DNA of 64,000 nt from Nonomuraea spiralis (GCF_014648435.1 NZ_BMRC01000012.1:242201-306200), one strand, 5' to 3'. Shown: positions 44,120-55,247, counted from the stretch's first letter. The notes: generated by a model from the letters alone, not told the origin. Translations and numbers: made by a program.

Positions 44120-44611
44120 TTAGTGGCGGCCGCCGTAGACCTTCACCCAGTCCTTGGCCTCGGAGGGGGCCAGGTACCGGGAGCCCTCGAAGACGGCACG
44201 CCAGGTGCCCGAGGTGTAGGCCCGCTCACCGGTGCGGAAGGAACCGTCACGGCTGGTCCGCACCGACTCGACGTACTCCCACTTGTCGCTGCCGTCGGCC
44301 TGGAAGAGGATCTCGACCCGCTTCCAGCCGAGACGGTGCCAGCGCTCGCTGTCCTTGCAGTAGTCGGCGTGGAGCACCGAGACGAACCCGTTGATGTAGT
44401 CCTCGTCGCAGGCCACGGACAGCTTGCCCTCGATGGTGACGGGCCTGCCGCGCCGGGCCGGCTCCGGGTTGACGTCGAGCTGGAGGCTCGTACGGCCGCC
44501 CGCGAAGTCGGGGTCCGGGTCCGGGTCCGCCAGGGCGGGCGTGGCGGCGGTGGCCACCATGGTGGCGCCCACGGCTGCCGCGGCCAGTGCGGCGGCTAGA
44601 CGTCGCATCAT
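44120..44611 (-). CDS. Small secreted beta-sandwich-like protein
   Basis: A 163-residue secreted protein. Residues 1-28 are a signal peptide (MMRRLAAALAAAAVGA to ALADP). The mature part has an acidic start (DPDPDPDF) and a module with VTIEGKLSV, then KRVEILFQADGSDKWEYVESVRT and GTWRAVFEGSRYLAPSEA. This last pattern is shared with the C-terminal third of the next gene upstream, which suggests paralogous domains, perhaps an Ig-like or calcium-independent beta fold. Two Cys pairs (SVACDED, HADYCKD) could form a disulfide. GGAAGGA precedes the ATG at 44611; the longer frame to 44710 is not used. Function unknown. Confidence 0.75.
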   Translation of the reverse strand: MMRRLAAALAAAAVGATMVATAATPALADPDPDPDFAGGRTSLQLDVNPEPARRGRPVTIEGKLSVACDEDYINGFVSVLHADYCKDSERWHRLGWKRVEILFQADGSDKWEYVESVRTSRDGSFRTGERAYTSGTWRAVFEGSRYLAPSEAKDWVKVYGGRH

Positions 44612-44761
44612 CAAACAATCCTTCCCCGTCTGGAACGCGCCCCAGGGACGAGGCACGTCAACGCCTAATGACGCCCCACGGTAAAGAAAAGTTGCGACAA
44701 GGTTGATCACGATCGGATAACGACAAATACTCCATCGCCCATTGTTAAGTGTTTTATTGCA
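44612..44761. other. AT-rich gap between two secreted-protein genes
   Basis: 150 bases, one of the most AT-rich stretches in the window, with runs such as AGAAAAGTTG and AAGTGTTTTATTG. It holds the promoter for the downstream small secreted gene and no visible gene. Specific -10/-35 boxes could not be fixed. Confidence 0.4.
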
Positions 44762-45838
44762 TTACATGGCGATTTGTCGGGGTTTTGTGGCATCTGGGGC
44801 GTAGTGGGTGTTTCCGGGGAAACGGACGCGCCAGAGACCGCCCCTGCGGAACGGGACCGTCCGGATGAACGCGCCCGCCGCGTCGGTCGTCGTCTCCCCC
44901 ACGTCCTCCCAGGTCGCCGAGCCTTCCGCGCGCCACTGGAGCTCCAGCCGCTGCTTGGCGTACGGCCCGAAGTCGATGAAGCCGCGCGGGTCGATCCTCG
45001 TCAGCGAGCCGCGCAGCCGTACGCCGGCGGCGGACTTCGGCGATCGTTCCACCCGTACCGACGAGAGCTGGGTGGCCCGGCGGAGCTGGAAGGAGGCGTA
45101 CTCGGTGACCGTGGCGCCGTTCGCGCCGCCGGCCGTGGCGGTGATGGTCCAGGTGCCGGTCGGGTAGAAGCGGTTCAGTTTCTTGTCGGGCAGGAAACGC
45201 CAGGTCTCCCAGTCGCCCGCCATGCGGGCCGGCGGAACCTCCGTCCTGCGCCAGTCCTGCCGCGTCGGGAACGGCTTGGCCGCCGGGGCCCGCTGGAGTT
45301 CCAGCTGGGCGCCGACCCCCAGGGACGGCGGCAGCTCCAGCAGCGGGGCCCGCAACAGCGGCGGCGCCTCCGAGGCGCCGCCGGGAGCCGGGGCCCCGGG
45401 CGCGGCGCCCGTCGAGGTGTCGGGCGCGATCCCCGGCTCGGCCTCCTGCGCGGCGTCCGAGGAGGACGGGGGCTCGGGACGGCCGGGAGGCTGGAGGGCG
45501 GGATCGGCGGCGGGCGCGTCCGTGACCGGGGGCTTGGCCGACAGCAGCGGGCCGGGCGGGACGCCGGGCTCGACCTTGACGGTGACGCCGTTCTTGCCGC
45601 GCGCGCCCCGGGCGATGACGTCGATCACGAGGCTCACGGAGTCGTGGGCCCCGACGACCGGGTCCGCGGGCCGTACGGTGATGGCGCGGATGGCGAGCTC
45701 GGTCGCGGCGGGAAACGCGGGCACGGGCACGGACACATGCACGGGCACATGCACGGGCACGGGCGCGGGCGCGGGCACGTGCATGGGCACCGTGAGCGTC
45801 CCCGCCGCGAGCGGGACGAGAAGAAGACTTCTGGTCAT
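44762..45838 (-). CDS. Secreted protein with beta-sandwich C terminus, function unknown
   Basis: A 358-residue exported protein. The N terminus has a signal-like hydrophobic start (MTRSLLLVPLAAG) followed by a Pro/Val/His repeat (VPVHVPVHVSVPVP) built from a tandem DNA repeat. Residues 45-80 are a first beta domain (ELAIRAITVRPADPVVGAHDSVSLVIDV), 95-165 are a Pro/Ala-rich linker, and from about 190 a second domain ends with LELQWRAEGSATWEDVGETT and GGLWRVRFPGNTHYAP, which matches the layout of the neighbouring small secreted protein. Unknown function; the domain style recalls cell-wall-associated Ig-like proteins of actinobacteria. Confidence 0.7.
   Translation of the reverse strand: MTRSLLLVPLAAGTLTVPMHVPAPAPVPVHVPVHVSVPVPAFPAATELAIRAITVRPADPVVGAHDSVSLVIDVIARGARGKNGVTVKVEPGVPPGPLLSAKPPVTDAPAADPALQPPGRPEPPSSSDAAQEAEPGIAPDTSTGAAPGAPAPGGASEAPPLLRAPLLELPPSLGVGAQLELQRAPAAKPFPTRQDWRRTEVPPARMAGDWETWRFLPDKKLNRFYPTGTWTITATAGGANGATVTEYASFQLRRATQLSSVRVERSPKSAAGVRLRGSLTRIDPRGFIDFGPYAKQRLELQWRAEGSATWEDVGETTTDAAGAFIRTVPFRRGGLWRVRFPGNTHYAPDATKPRQIAM
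45719..45790. repeat. Short tandem repeat in secreted-protein gene
   Basis: ATGCACGGGCAC-like 12-bp units with degenerate GGGCGC and GGGCAC variants fill this stretch and encode alternating Val-Pro and Val-His. The variation makes a hypervariable signal/linker region likely. Confidence 0.6.
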
Positions 45839-45929
45839 GAGCGAGACGCTAGGAACCGCCCGGTCATGATCAGGACCGCGACACGCACCCCTTATGGCAA
45901 AGCCGCCGGGGCGCGGGGGTCGGCGGGGG

Positions 45930-47771
<1,842 letters not shown>

Positions 47772-47918
47772 GGCACCCGCCTCCAGTCAGTAATCACTTG
47801 CACAGGTGGCATGCATCGCACCACACCCTCTGGGCAGCGGCAAGACCTTGGCGGGAAACAACGGACCCGTTCACGTAGAGTGATCGTCCAGATGCCGTAC
47901 GTGTCGCGGGAGGGTGCG

Positions 47919-49409
47919 ATGAGCAAGGGCGGAAGGACCTTCTTCGGGCATCCGTGGGGCCTGGCGACGTTGTTCTCCACCGAGATGTGGGAGCGCTTCA
48001 GCTGGTACGGCCTGCGCGCGATCCTGGCCACGTTCATGGCGGCCTCGCCCGCCCACAAGGGCCTCGGCATGTCGCAGGAGACCGCACAGGCGGTGGTCGG
48101 CGTCTACGGCGCGCTGATCTACCTGGTGGCGTTGCCCGGCGGCTGGATCGCCGACCGCATCCTGGGGGCGCGCAGGTCGGTGTTCTGGGGCGGGTTCGTC
48201 ATCATGCTGGGCCATATCAGCATGGCGATCCCGGTGACGACCTCGTTCTTCGTCTGGCTCGGGCTGCTGCTGATCATCAGCGGCACCGGCCTGCTCAAGC
48301 CGAACATCTCGGTCATGGTCGGCCGCCTCTACAACGAGGACGAGGACGGCCGCAGGGACGCCGGCTTCTCCCTGTTCTACCTGGGCATCAACCTGGGCGC
48401 CTTCTTCGCGCCCCTCGTCGTCGGCTGGCTGGCCGCCGGGGACCGCTGGCACCTGGGCTTCAGCGCCGCCGCGGTCGGCATGGCCCTCGGCCTCCTCCAG
48501 TACGTGTGGGGCGGGCGCAACCTGCGCGGCATCGGCGAGCGGCCCGGCATCCGCCTGACCCCGCCCGAGCGCCGCCGGTTCGGCCGCCTGGCCGGGCTGG
48601 GCGCGGCCGTGACGGCCGCGGCGCTCGGCGTGTGGGCGGCCACCGGCACGCTCACGATCGACCGCCTGGCCCTGGCGATCACGATCGTCATCCTGATCGT
48701 GCCCGTGGCGTACTTCGCCTACATCCTCGTGGGCAGCCACAGCCTCACCGGCGAGGAACGCGGCCGGATGAAGGCCTACATCTGGTTGTTCGTGGCGGCC
48801 TCGATCTTCTGGATGATCTACGATCTGGCGCCGAGCAAGCTGCTGTTCTTCGCCGCCGACCACACGCGGTTGTCGTTGTTCGGGTTGCCGATCCAGGCCG
48901 CGACGACGCAGTCGTTCAACCCGCTGTTCATCATGATCTTCGTACCGGTGTTCGCGGCGTTGTGGGTGAAGCTGGGGGTGCGGGTGAGCACGCCGCAGAA
49001 GTTCGGGTTCGCGCTGGTCATGGTGGGGCTGAGCTTCGTGGTGATGGCGCTGGCCGCCTCGCTGGCGACCGGCGGGCGGGTGTCGGTGTGGTGGCTGGTG
49101 CTGGTCTACCTGATCCAGGTGTTCGGCGAGTTGTCGCTGAGCCCGGTCGGGTTGTCGGTGACGACGAAGCTGGCGCCCGAGGCGTTCAAGGGGCAGATGC
49201 TGGGGATCTGGTTCATCGCGGTGTCGGTGGGCGACGCGGTCGGCGGGCAGACCGGGCGGCTCAGCCACTACCTGTCCGACCCGGCCTACTACCTGGTGCT
49301 GGCGATCATGGCGATCGTGGCCGGGCTGGCGCTGTTCCTGTTCACGCGCAAGCTGCGGGTGCTCATGGCCGAGCACTACCATGCGGCGGCCATGCCTCCG
49401 ATACGGTAA
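47919..49409 (+). CDS. POT/PTR family proton-coupled peptide transporter
   Basis: A 496-residue MFS transporter of di- and tripeptides. The POT signature ERFSWYGLRA is ExERFxYYG-like at about residues 24-33, and FSLFYLGINLGAFFAPLVVG is the PTR2 motif. It has 14 hydrophobic segments including the two extra helices typical of bacterial POTs. GGGAGGG precedes ATG 47919; an upstream in-frame ATG at 47892 is less well placed. It may complement the ABC peptide importer in region 1. Confidence 0.95.
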   Translation: MSKGGRTFFGHPWGLATLFSTEMWERFSWYGLRAILATFMAASPAHKGLGMSQETAQAVVGVYGALIYLVALPGGWIADRILGARRSVFWGGFVIMLGHISMAIPVTTSFFVWLGLLLIISGTGLLKPNISVMVGRLYNEDEDGRRDAGFSLFYLGINLGAFFAPLVVGWLAAGDRWHLGFSAAAVGMALGLLQYVWGGRNLRGIGERPGIRLTPPERRRFGRLAGLGAAVTAAALGVWAATGTLTIDRLALAITIVILIVPVAYFAYILVGSHSLTGEERGRMKAYIWLFVAASIFWMIYDLAPSKLLFFAADHTRLSLFGLPIQAATTQSFNPLFIMIFVPVFAALWVKLGVRVSTPQKFGFALVMVGLSFVVMALAASLATGGRVSVWWLVLVYLIQVFGELSLSPVGLSVTTKLAPEAFKGQMLGIWFIAVSVGDAVGGQTGRLSHYLSDPAYYLVLAIMAIVAGLALFLFTRKLRVLMAEHYHAAAMPPIR

Positions 49410-49420
49410 AAATCTCCATC

Positions 49421-50038
49421 GTGTCTGAAATCCTCGACCTTGTCGGTATTTTTGTTTTCGCACTGACCGGTGCGCTCATGGGTGTGCGCAAGCGGCTCGA
49501 CGTGGTCGGGATGGGCGTGCTGGCCGAGATGACCGCGCTCGGCGGCGGCATCGTCCGCGACCTGATTCTCAACGTGCGGCCGGCCGCGTTCCAGAGCCTG
49601 GGTTACGTGCTCGTGCCGGTGGCCGCCACGGTGATCGTCTTCTACTGGCATCCGCATGTGGCCCGCGTGATGCCCGTCATCCTCGTGCTCGACGCGGCGG
49701 GCCTCGGCCTGTTCTCGGCCGTCGGCACCGCCAAGGCCCTGGAGTACGGCCTCAGCCCCCTGCACGCCACCGTCCTCGGGGTCACGACGGCCGTCGGCGG
49801 CGGTGTGATCCGCGACGTGCTGGCCGGCGCGATCCCCACGCTGCTGTACGACCGCCAGCTCTACGCCGTGCCCGCCCTGCTGGGCTCGGCCGTGATGGCG
49901 GGCCTGTCGACGGCGGGCCTGCACGGCTGGCCGGCCACGCTGGCGGCGGCGGTGCTGGCCTTCGGGCTGCGCATCACCGCGATGCGCCGCGGCTGGCGGG
50001 CCCCGGTCGCCAAGGGCGCCGAGGACCCCGCCGCCTAG
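49421..50038 (+). CDS. TRIC cation channel family protein (UPF0126)
   Basis: A 205-residue membrane protein with two repeats of three helices plus one, the YadS/TRIC architecture. Each repeat has the Gly-rich marker (LGGGIVRDLI at about 45 and VGGGVIRDVL at about 127), and Pro/Arg after them. Bacterial members conduct potassium in vitro. The GTG at 49421 starts the family sequence just 11 bases after the POT stop, so the genes may be co-transcribed. Confidence 0.9.
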   Translation: MSEILDLVGIFVFALTGALMGVRKRLDVVGMGVLAEMTALGGGIVRDLILNVRPAAFQSLGYVLVPVAATVIVFYWHPHVARVMPVILVLDAAGLGLFSAVGTAKALEYGLSPLHATVLGVTTAVGGGVIRDVLAGAIPTLLYDRQLYAVPALLGSAVMAGLSTAGLHGWPATLAAAVLAFGLRITAMRRGWRAPVAKGAEDPAA

Positions 50039-50042
50039 GGCC

Positions 50043-51473
50043 TCACACCATCGGCACGAGGGAGTCGGGCTGCGGGCCCACGCCCGTGGGACCCTGGGCG
50101 CGGGCCTGGCAGATGCGGGCGACGGCGTCGGCCACGGTCTCGGGCGGCAGCGTGAACGGCACCCGCAGGTAACCCTCCAGGGTGCCTTCCAGGCCGAACC
50201 AGGGCCCGGGCGCCAGGCGTACGCCATGGGAGGCGGCGGCCTCGGCGAGCGAGGTGGAGGTGTCGCCGTTGAGCCGCAGCCACAACGAGCCGCCACCGCC
50301 CGGCATCGTGTACGTCCACTCCGGCAGGTGCCGGGCCAGCGCGGAGACCAGCGCCGCGCGCGAGGCGCGCAGCCGGCGGCGGCGTTCGGCGCGGGTCTCC
50401 TCCAGCCGGTCGAACAGGCGGGCGGTGATCAGTTGCTCCAGGACCGGGCTGGCGATGTCGACGGCCGCGCGGTGGCGGGCCAGCCGCCGGGCCAGGGCCG
50501 CGGTGGTACGGATCCAGCCCATGCGCAGGCCGCCCCACCACAACTTGGACGCCGAGCCGATGCTGATCACCCGGCTGTCGTTGTCGAAGGCGGCTATGGG
50601 CGCGGTGCGCGGCACCTCGTCGATGGCCAGTTCGCTCCAGGTCTCGTCCACCAGCAGGATGGTGTCGTTGCGGCGGGCCGCGCCGGTGACGGCGGCGCGG
50701 GTGGCGTCGTCCATGAGGGCGCCGGTGGGGTTGTGGAAGTCGGGCATGAGGTAGGCCAGGCGGGCGCCCGACTGCCGCATGGCGGCCGACATCAGGTCGG
50801 GCTGCCAGCCCTCGTTCGAGATGCCGAAGGGCACGATCCGGGCGCCGTGCCGGCGGGCCACGTCGATGGCGTGCGGGTAGGTCGGCGACTCGACCATGAC
50901 GGCCTCGCCCGGCCTGATCAGCAGGCCGGCGACGAGCTGGATGGCGTGCTGGGAGCCGGTGGTGACGACGATCTGCTCGGGCCTGGTGGCCAGGCCGCGC
51001 TCGGTGTAGCGGGCGGCGATCCGTTCGCGCAGGACCGGCAGGCCCATGGGGTCGTAGCCGTTGCCCATGCCGTACCTGGGCAGGTCGTCCACGGCCTCGG
51101 TCATGGCCTCGCGCAGCGCGGACGGCGCGGACGGGGCGGCGCAGTGGAGCTGGATCAGGCCGTCGTCGCCGGTGCTGAGCCACGGGTTCTCGCCGGCGGT
51201 GGCCGGGTCGGGCAGGGTCGTCCAGCTTCCCGAGCCCTGCCTGCTCTCCAGGTAGCCGCGCTCACGCAGCAGGTCGTAGGCCGAGGTGACGGTCGTACGG
51301 CTGACGCCCAGGGTCTCGGCCAGGTGGCGTTCGGCGGGCATGCGGACGCGTACCGGGATCTGGCCGTCCATGATGAGCGCGCGTACGCCGTCGGCGAGGG
51401 CGCGGTAGTACGGCCGGGCGGCCGGATCGATGTCGGCCAGCCGGGCCACCTGTCCTGCCGACAAATGCCTCAT
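50043..51473 (-). CDS. MocR-type regulator: GntR winged helix fused to aminotransferase
   Basis: A 476-residue MocR/PdxR-family protein. Residues 1-80 are a GntR-type winged helix (YRALADGVRALIMDGQIPVRVRMPAERHLAETLGVSRTTVTSAYDLLRERGYL in outline). The rest is a fold-type I aminotransferase with the PLP lysine in ISIGSASKLWWGG and Arg in MGWIR. It probably senses PLP or an amino compound. The ATG at 51473 begins the wing. It is divergent from a YczE-like membrane protein gene, a known pairing. Confidence 0.9.
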   Translation of the reverse strand: MRHLSAGQVARLADIDPAARPYYRALADGVRALIMDGQIPVRVRMPAERHLAETLGVSRTTVTSAYDLLRERGYLESRQGSGSWTTLPDPATAGENPWLSTGDDGLIQLHCAAPSAPSALREAMTEAVDDLPRYGMGNGYDPMGLPVLRERIAARYTERGLATRPEQIVVTTGSQHAIQLVAGLLIRPGEAVMVESPTYPHAIDVARRHGARIVPFGISNEGWQPDLMSAAMRQSGARLAYLMPDFHNPTGALMDDATRAAVTGAARRNDTILLVDETWSELAIDEVPRTAPIAAFDNDSRVISIGSASKLWWGGLRMGWIRTTAALARRLARHRAAVDIASPVLEQLITARLFDRLEETRAERRRRLRASRAALVSALARHLPEWTYTMPGGGGSLWLRLNGDTSTSLAEAAASHGVRLAPGPWFGLEGTLEGYLRVPFTLPPETVADAVARICQARAQGPTGVGPQPDSLVPMV

Positions 51474-51536
51474 AAGGCCACTTTCCCTGATTGGCCCTGT
51501 TTTGACAACCTCACTGCATGCCACTGTGGGGCCATC
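51474..51536. promoter_or_regulatory. Divergent promoter between MocR and YczE-like genes
   Basis: A 63-base gap. TTGACA at 51503-51508 on the plus strand is a perfect -35; direct GGCC repeats (GGCCA 51476-51480, TTGGCC 51491-51496, GGGGCC 51528-51533) may be regulator contacts, as MocR proteins bind direct repeats in such gaps. Confidence 0.45.
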
Positions 51537-52139
51537 ATGAGTGAAGCAAGCCTCCCGCGCCCGGGTTCCCTGCCCGCCCGGCTCGTACGTCTCTATGGTG
51601 GCCTGGCCCTGTACGGAGCCGGCATCGGCCTCCAGGTCGAGTCCGGGCTCGGCAACGACCCCTGGGACGTCTTCCACCAGGGACTGGCGCTCAGGGCGGG
51701 CGTGTCCATCGGCACGGTCATCATCGGCGTGGGCGCCCTGGTCATGCTGCTGTGGATCCCACTGCGCCAGCGGCCCGGCCTCGGCACGATCAGCAACGTC
51801 GTGTTCCTCGGCCTGTTCGCCGACGCCGCGATCTTCGTCCTGCCCACGCCGTCGCACCTGGCCCTCCAGTCCTTGTACGTGGCGCTCGGCGTCGTCTCGA
51901 TCGCGCTGGCCACCGTGCTCTACATCGGCGCCGGCCTCGGCCCCGGCCCGCGCGACGGCATCATGACCGGCCTGGTACGGCTCGGCCTGTCGGTACGGCT
52001 CGGCCGCTTCCTCATCGAGATCACCGTCCTGGCCGCGGGCTGGCTGCTCGGCGGCCAGGTCGGCGTCGGCACCCTCGTCTTCGCCCTGGCCATCGGGCCG
52101 CTGACCCAGCTGTTCATGCGCTGGTTCCCCCTGTCGTGA
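51537..52139 (+). CDS. YczE/YitT-like membrane protein
   Basis: A 200-residue membrane protein with five or six helices. It opens with ARLVRLYGGLALYGAGIGLQVESGLGNDPWDVFHQGL, the YczE pattern, and GAGLGPGPRDGIMTGL is the matching second repeat. YczE proteins may export or import small molecules; function is not proved. MocR-YczE pairs occur widely, suggesting the membrane protein transports the ligand or is controlled by the regulator. Confidence 0.9.
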   Translation: MSEASLPRPGSLPARLVRLYGGLALYGAGIGLQVESGLGNDPWDVFHQGLALRAGVSIGTVIIGVGALVMLLWIPLRQRPGLGTISNVVFLGLFADAAIFVLPTPSHLALQSLYVALGVVSIALATVLYIGAGLGPGPRDGIMTGLVRLGLSVRLGRFLIEITVLAAGWLLGGQVGVGTLVFALAIGPLTQLFMRWFPLS

Positions 52140-52203
52140 TCCGGCGCCGGGCCCGTCCTGACGCGACAGAAGCGGACCCGGCGCGGGATCACCGTCGCGC
52201 GAG

Positions 52204-52216
52204 TAGCGTCTTCGGC
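52204..52216 (+). promoter_or_regulatory. -10 box for leaderless GH15 mRNA
   Basis: TAGCGT at 52204-52209 fits TANNNT and lies 7 nt before the ATG at 52217, with no ribosome site. Confidence 0.6.
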
Positions 52217-53977
52217 ATGCGGATTGAGGACTACGCGCTGATCGGAGACATGCAGTCGGCCGCGCTGGTGGCGAGGGACGGTTCGATCGACTGGCTCTGC
52301 CTGCCCAGGTTCGACTCCCCCTCGTGCTTCGCGGCCCTGCTCGGCAGCGAGCGCAACGGCCACTGGTGGCTGGGTCCGACGGGCCGGAGTCCGGCCACCC
52401 GCCGCCGCTACCGGCCCGACACACTCATCCTGGAGAGCGAGTGGGACACCCCGACCGGCACGGTACGGGTGATCGACTTCATGCCGCCGCGCGACCGCAA
52501 CCCCGACGTCGTGCGCATCGTCGAGGGGGTCTCCGGCAGCGTCGAGGTCTCCACCCAGCTCCGCGTGCGCTTCGACTACGGGCGCATCGTGCCGTGGGTG
52601 CGCCGCACGAACGGCCACCTCCAGGCCGTCGGCGGCCCCGACTCGGTGTGGCTGCACTCCCCCGTCCCGCTCAAGGGCGGCGACTACGCCCACCGGGCCA
52701 CGTTCACCGTCGAGGCGGGCGACCGGCTGCCGTTCGTGTTCACCTGGCATCCCTCGCACGAGCCGATGCCGCCGCGCATCGACGCCGCCGAGCAGCTCGC
52801 CGAGACCGAGGCGATGTGGACCGACTGGGTGGCTCGGTGCGCCTACGAGGGCCCGTACCGGGAGGCGGTGACGCGGTCGCTGATCACGCTGAAGGGCCTG
52901 ACGTACGCGCCGACCGGCGGCATCGTGGCCGCGCCGACCACGTCGCTGCCCGAGGACATCGGCGGCGTGCGCAACTGGGACTACCGGTTCTGCTGGCTGC
53001 GCGACGCCACGATGACGCTCGACGCGCTGATCAGCTCGGGCTACCTGGAGGAGGCCGCCGACTGGCGTTCCTGGTTGCTGCGCACCATCGCCGGACGCCC
53101 CCAGGACCTGCAGATCATGTACGGCGTCGCCGGCGAGCGCCGCCTGCCCGAGCTGCGCCTCGACTGGCTGGACGGCTACGAGGGCTCCCGCCCGGTCCGC
53201 ATCGGCAACGAGGCGGTCCAGCAGCTCCAGCTCGACGTCTACGGCGAGGTGATGAACTGCCTGTACGTCTCCCGCGCCCGCGGCCTGGCCGCCGACGACC
53301 GCGCCTGGACGATCCAGCGCCAGCTCCTCGACTACGTGGAGGACCACTGGGACGAGCCCGACGAGGGCCTGTGGGAGGTGCGCGGCCCACGACGGCACTT
53401 CGTGCACTCCAAGGTGATGTGCTGGGTCGCCCTCGACCGCGCCGTCCAGTACGTCGAGAGGTTCGGCCGTACCGGGCCGGTGGACAAGTGGCGCACGCTG
53501 CGCGACGTGATCCACGCCGAGATCTGCGACAAGGGCTACGACCCGCGGCGCAACACCTTCACCCAGTCGTACGGGTCGTCGGAGCTGGACGCGGCGCTGC
53601 TGATGATCCCGGTCGTGGGCTTCCTGCCGCACGACGACCCCCGCGTGGTGGGCACGGTCGCGGCGATCGAGAAGGAGCTCATGTCCGACGGGTTCGTCCT
53701 GCGGTATCCGCTGGCCGCCGACAACGACGTCGACGGACTGCCCGGCGGGGAGGGCGCGTTCCTGGCGTGCAGCTTCTGGCTGGTGGAGGTGATGGCGATG
53801 CAGGGGCGCAAGGAGGAGGCCGAGGAGCTGTTCGAACGCCTCCTCGGCCTGCGCAACGACGTCGGCCTGCTGGCCGAGGAGTACGACCCCCGCTACGGAC
53901 GGCTGGTGGGCAACTTCCCGCAGGCGTTCAGCCACGTGCCGCTGATCCACGCCGCCCGCGCCCTGTCACGGGCGTGA
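52217..53977 (+). CDS. Glycoside hydrolase family 15 (trehalase/glucoamylase type)
   Basis: A 586-residue cytoplasmic enzyme. The N-terminal beta-sandwich starts IEDYALIGDMQSAALVARDG, and the (alpha/alpha)6 barrel carries GGVRNWDYRFCWLRDATMTLDAL (catalytic-site Trp-Asp and Arg) and later DEPDEGLWEVRGPRRHF with a catalytic Glu. Related actinobacterial enzymes include GH15 trehalases (as in Mycobacterium) and glucoamylases; sequence alone does not decide between them. Start from the TANNNT box. Confidence 0.93.
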   Translation: MRIEDYALIGDMQSAALVARDGSIDWLCLPRFDSPSCFAALLGSERNGHWWLGPTGRSPATRRRYRPDTLILESEWDTPTGTVRVIDFMPPRDRNPDVVRIVEGVSGSVEVSTQLRVRFDYGRIVPWVRRTNGHLQAVGGPDSVWLHSPVPLKGGDYAHRATFTVEAGDRLPFVFTWHPSHEPMPPRIDAAEQLAETEAMWTDWVARCAYEGPYREAVTRSLITLKGLTYAPTGGIVAAPTTSLPEDIGGVRNWDYRFCWLRDATMTLDALISSGYLEEAADWRSWLLRTIAGRPQDLQIMYGVAGERRLPELRLDWLDGYEGSRPVRIGNEAVQQLQLDVYGEVMNCLYVSRARGLAADDRAWTIQRQLLDYVEDHWDEPDEGLWEVRGPRRHFVHSKVMCWVALDRAVQYVERFGRTGPVDKWRTLRDVIHAEICDKGYDPRRNTFTQSYGSSELDAALLMIPVVGFLPHDDPRVVGTVAAIEKELMSDGFVLRYPLAADNDVDGLPGGEGAFLACSFWLVEVMAMQGRKEEAEELFERLLGLRNDVGLLAEEYDPRYGRLVGNFPQAFSHVPLIHAARALSRA

Positions 53978-54029
53978 CGCGCGGGCCGGAACGGGTTTCC
54001 GGCCCCGCACGGAGTGGGACAGACCTCGC

Positions 54030-55181
54030 ATGGGTGAGGAGTGGGACCTGGCCGTCGTGGGCGCGGGACCGGCGGGCTCGGCGGCGGCGCTGCGGGCCGC
54101 GCAACTGCGGCCGGACCTGCGCGTGCTCCTGCTCGACCGGTCCGGCTTCCCCCGCGACAAGCCGTGCGGCGACGGCATCGCCGCGCACGGGCGCGACGAG
54201 CTGGCGCTGCTCGGGCTGCCCGCGCTCATCGACGACTACCGGCCCACGCCCCGGCTGACCGTGGTCTCGCCGGGCGGGCTGCGCGTCTCGGCCGAGGCGG
54301 CGCGGCCCAACCACGTGGTGCCGCGCCGGGTGTTCGACGCGCGGCTGGTCGAGGCCGCCAGGGCCAGGGGCGTCGAGGTACGCCGCCACCGCGTCAGGGA
54401 GCTGGTGCCCGACGGGTCCTGGGTGGTCCTCGACGGGCGGTTGCGGGCCCGTACGGTGGTGGCGGCCGACGGGGCCAACTCGGCGGTGCGCCGGTTCATC
54501 GGGCTGCCCGCGGCGGCCGAACGGCACACCGCCCTGGCCGTACGGGGCTACGCCGACGTGCCCGAGTCCGACGACGTGCAGCTCATCGCCATGCAGCGGG
54601 CGGGCTGGCCGGCCTACGCGTGGTCGTTCCCGATCGGCGACGGCACCGCCAACGTCGGGTTCGGCATGTTGCTGCCCCGGCTGCGGGCGGCGGGGGCGCC
54701 CGGCCGCCAGGTGCTGCACGGGCGGCTTGCCGAGCTGCTGCCCGACCGGCCCGCCCGCGAGCTGCGCGCCCACCACCTGCCGCTGTCGACCGGGCGGCCC
54801 GCGCCGGGGGCCGGGCGCGTCCTGCTCGCCGGGGACGCGGCGGGGCTGATCAACCCGCTCACCGGCGAGGGCATCTACTACGCGCTGCTGTCGGGGCGGC
54901 TGGCGGCCGAGGCGGCGCTGGAGTCGCCGGGCGACCCGCTGACGCGCTACCGGGGCAAGCTGCGCGGCGCGCTCGGGCGGCATCTGCGCACGACCGACGT
55001 GCTGGCCAGGCTGGCGCAGTCGCCGGGGTTCATCGACGCGGCGATCGCGACCGCCGCGCGCCGCAAGGAGGTGTTCGACCTGCTGGTGGAGGTGGGGCTC
55101 GGGGCCGGGACGGTGCCCGCGCCGCTGGCCCTGGCGGTGGGACTGCGCTGGCTCCGCGGCGCGACCGGCCTGTCCCGCTGA
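54030..55181 (+). CDS. Geranylgeranyl reductase family flavoprotein
   Basis: A 383-residue FAD-dependent oxidoreductase. VVGAGPAGSAAALRAAQ is the FAD loop, PRDKPCGDGIAAHG is the GGR motif with its Cys, and GDAAGLINPLTGEGIYYALLSG is the second FAD site. Family members saturate isoprenoid double bonds or hydroxylate. It stands upstream of a UbiA prenyltransferase and a type III PKS, which hints at a prenylated or isoprenoid quinone product. No ribosome site is strong. Confidence 0.88.
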   Translation: MGEEWDLAVVGAGPAGSAAALRAAQLRPDLRVLLLDRSGFPRDKPCGDGIAAHGRDELALLGLPALIDDYRPTPRLTVVSPGGLRVSAEAARPNHVVPRRVFDARLVEAARARGVEVRRHRVRELVPDGSWVVLDGRLRARTVVAADGANSAVRRFIGLPAAAERHTALAVRGYADVPESDDVQLIAMQRAGWPAYAWSFPIGDGTANVGFGMLLPRLRAAGAPGRQVLHGRLAELLPDRPARELRAHHLPLSTGRPAPGAGRVLLAGDAAGLINPLTGEGIYYALLSGRLAAEAALESPGDPLTRYRGKLRGALGRHLRTTDVLARLAQSPGFIDAAIATAARRKEVFDLLVEVGLGAGTVPAPLALAVGLRWLRGATGLSR

Positions 55182-55247
55182 CCCCCCGGTGGCCGGGTCG
55201 GCGGGTGGCGCCGGGCCGTGCCGCCTGTTCGGCGCGCCCGGCCGCCG

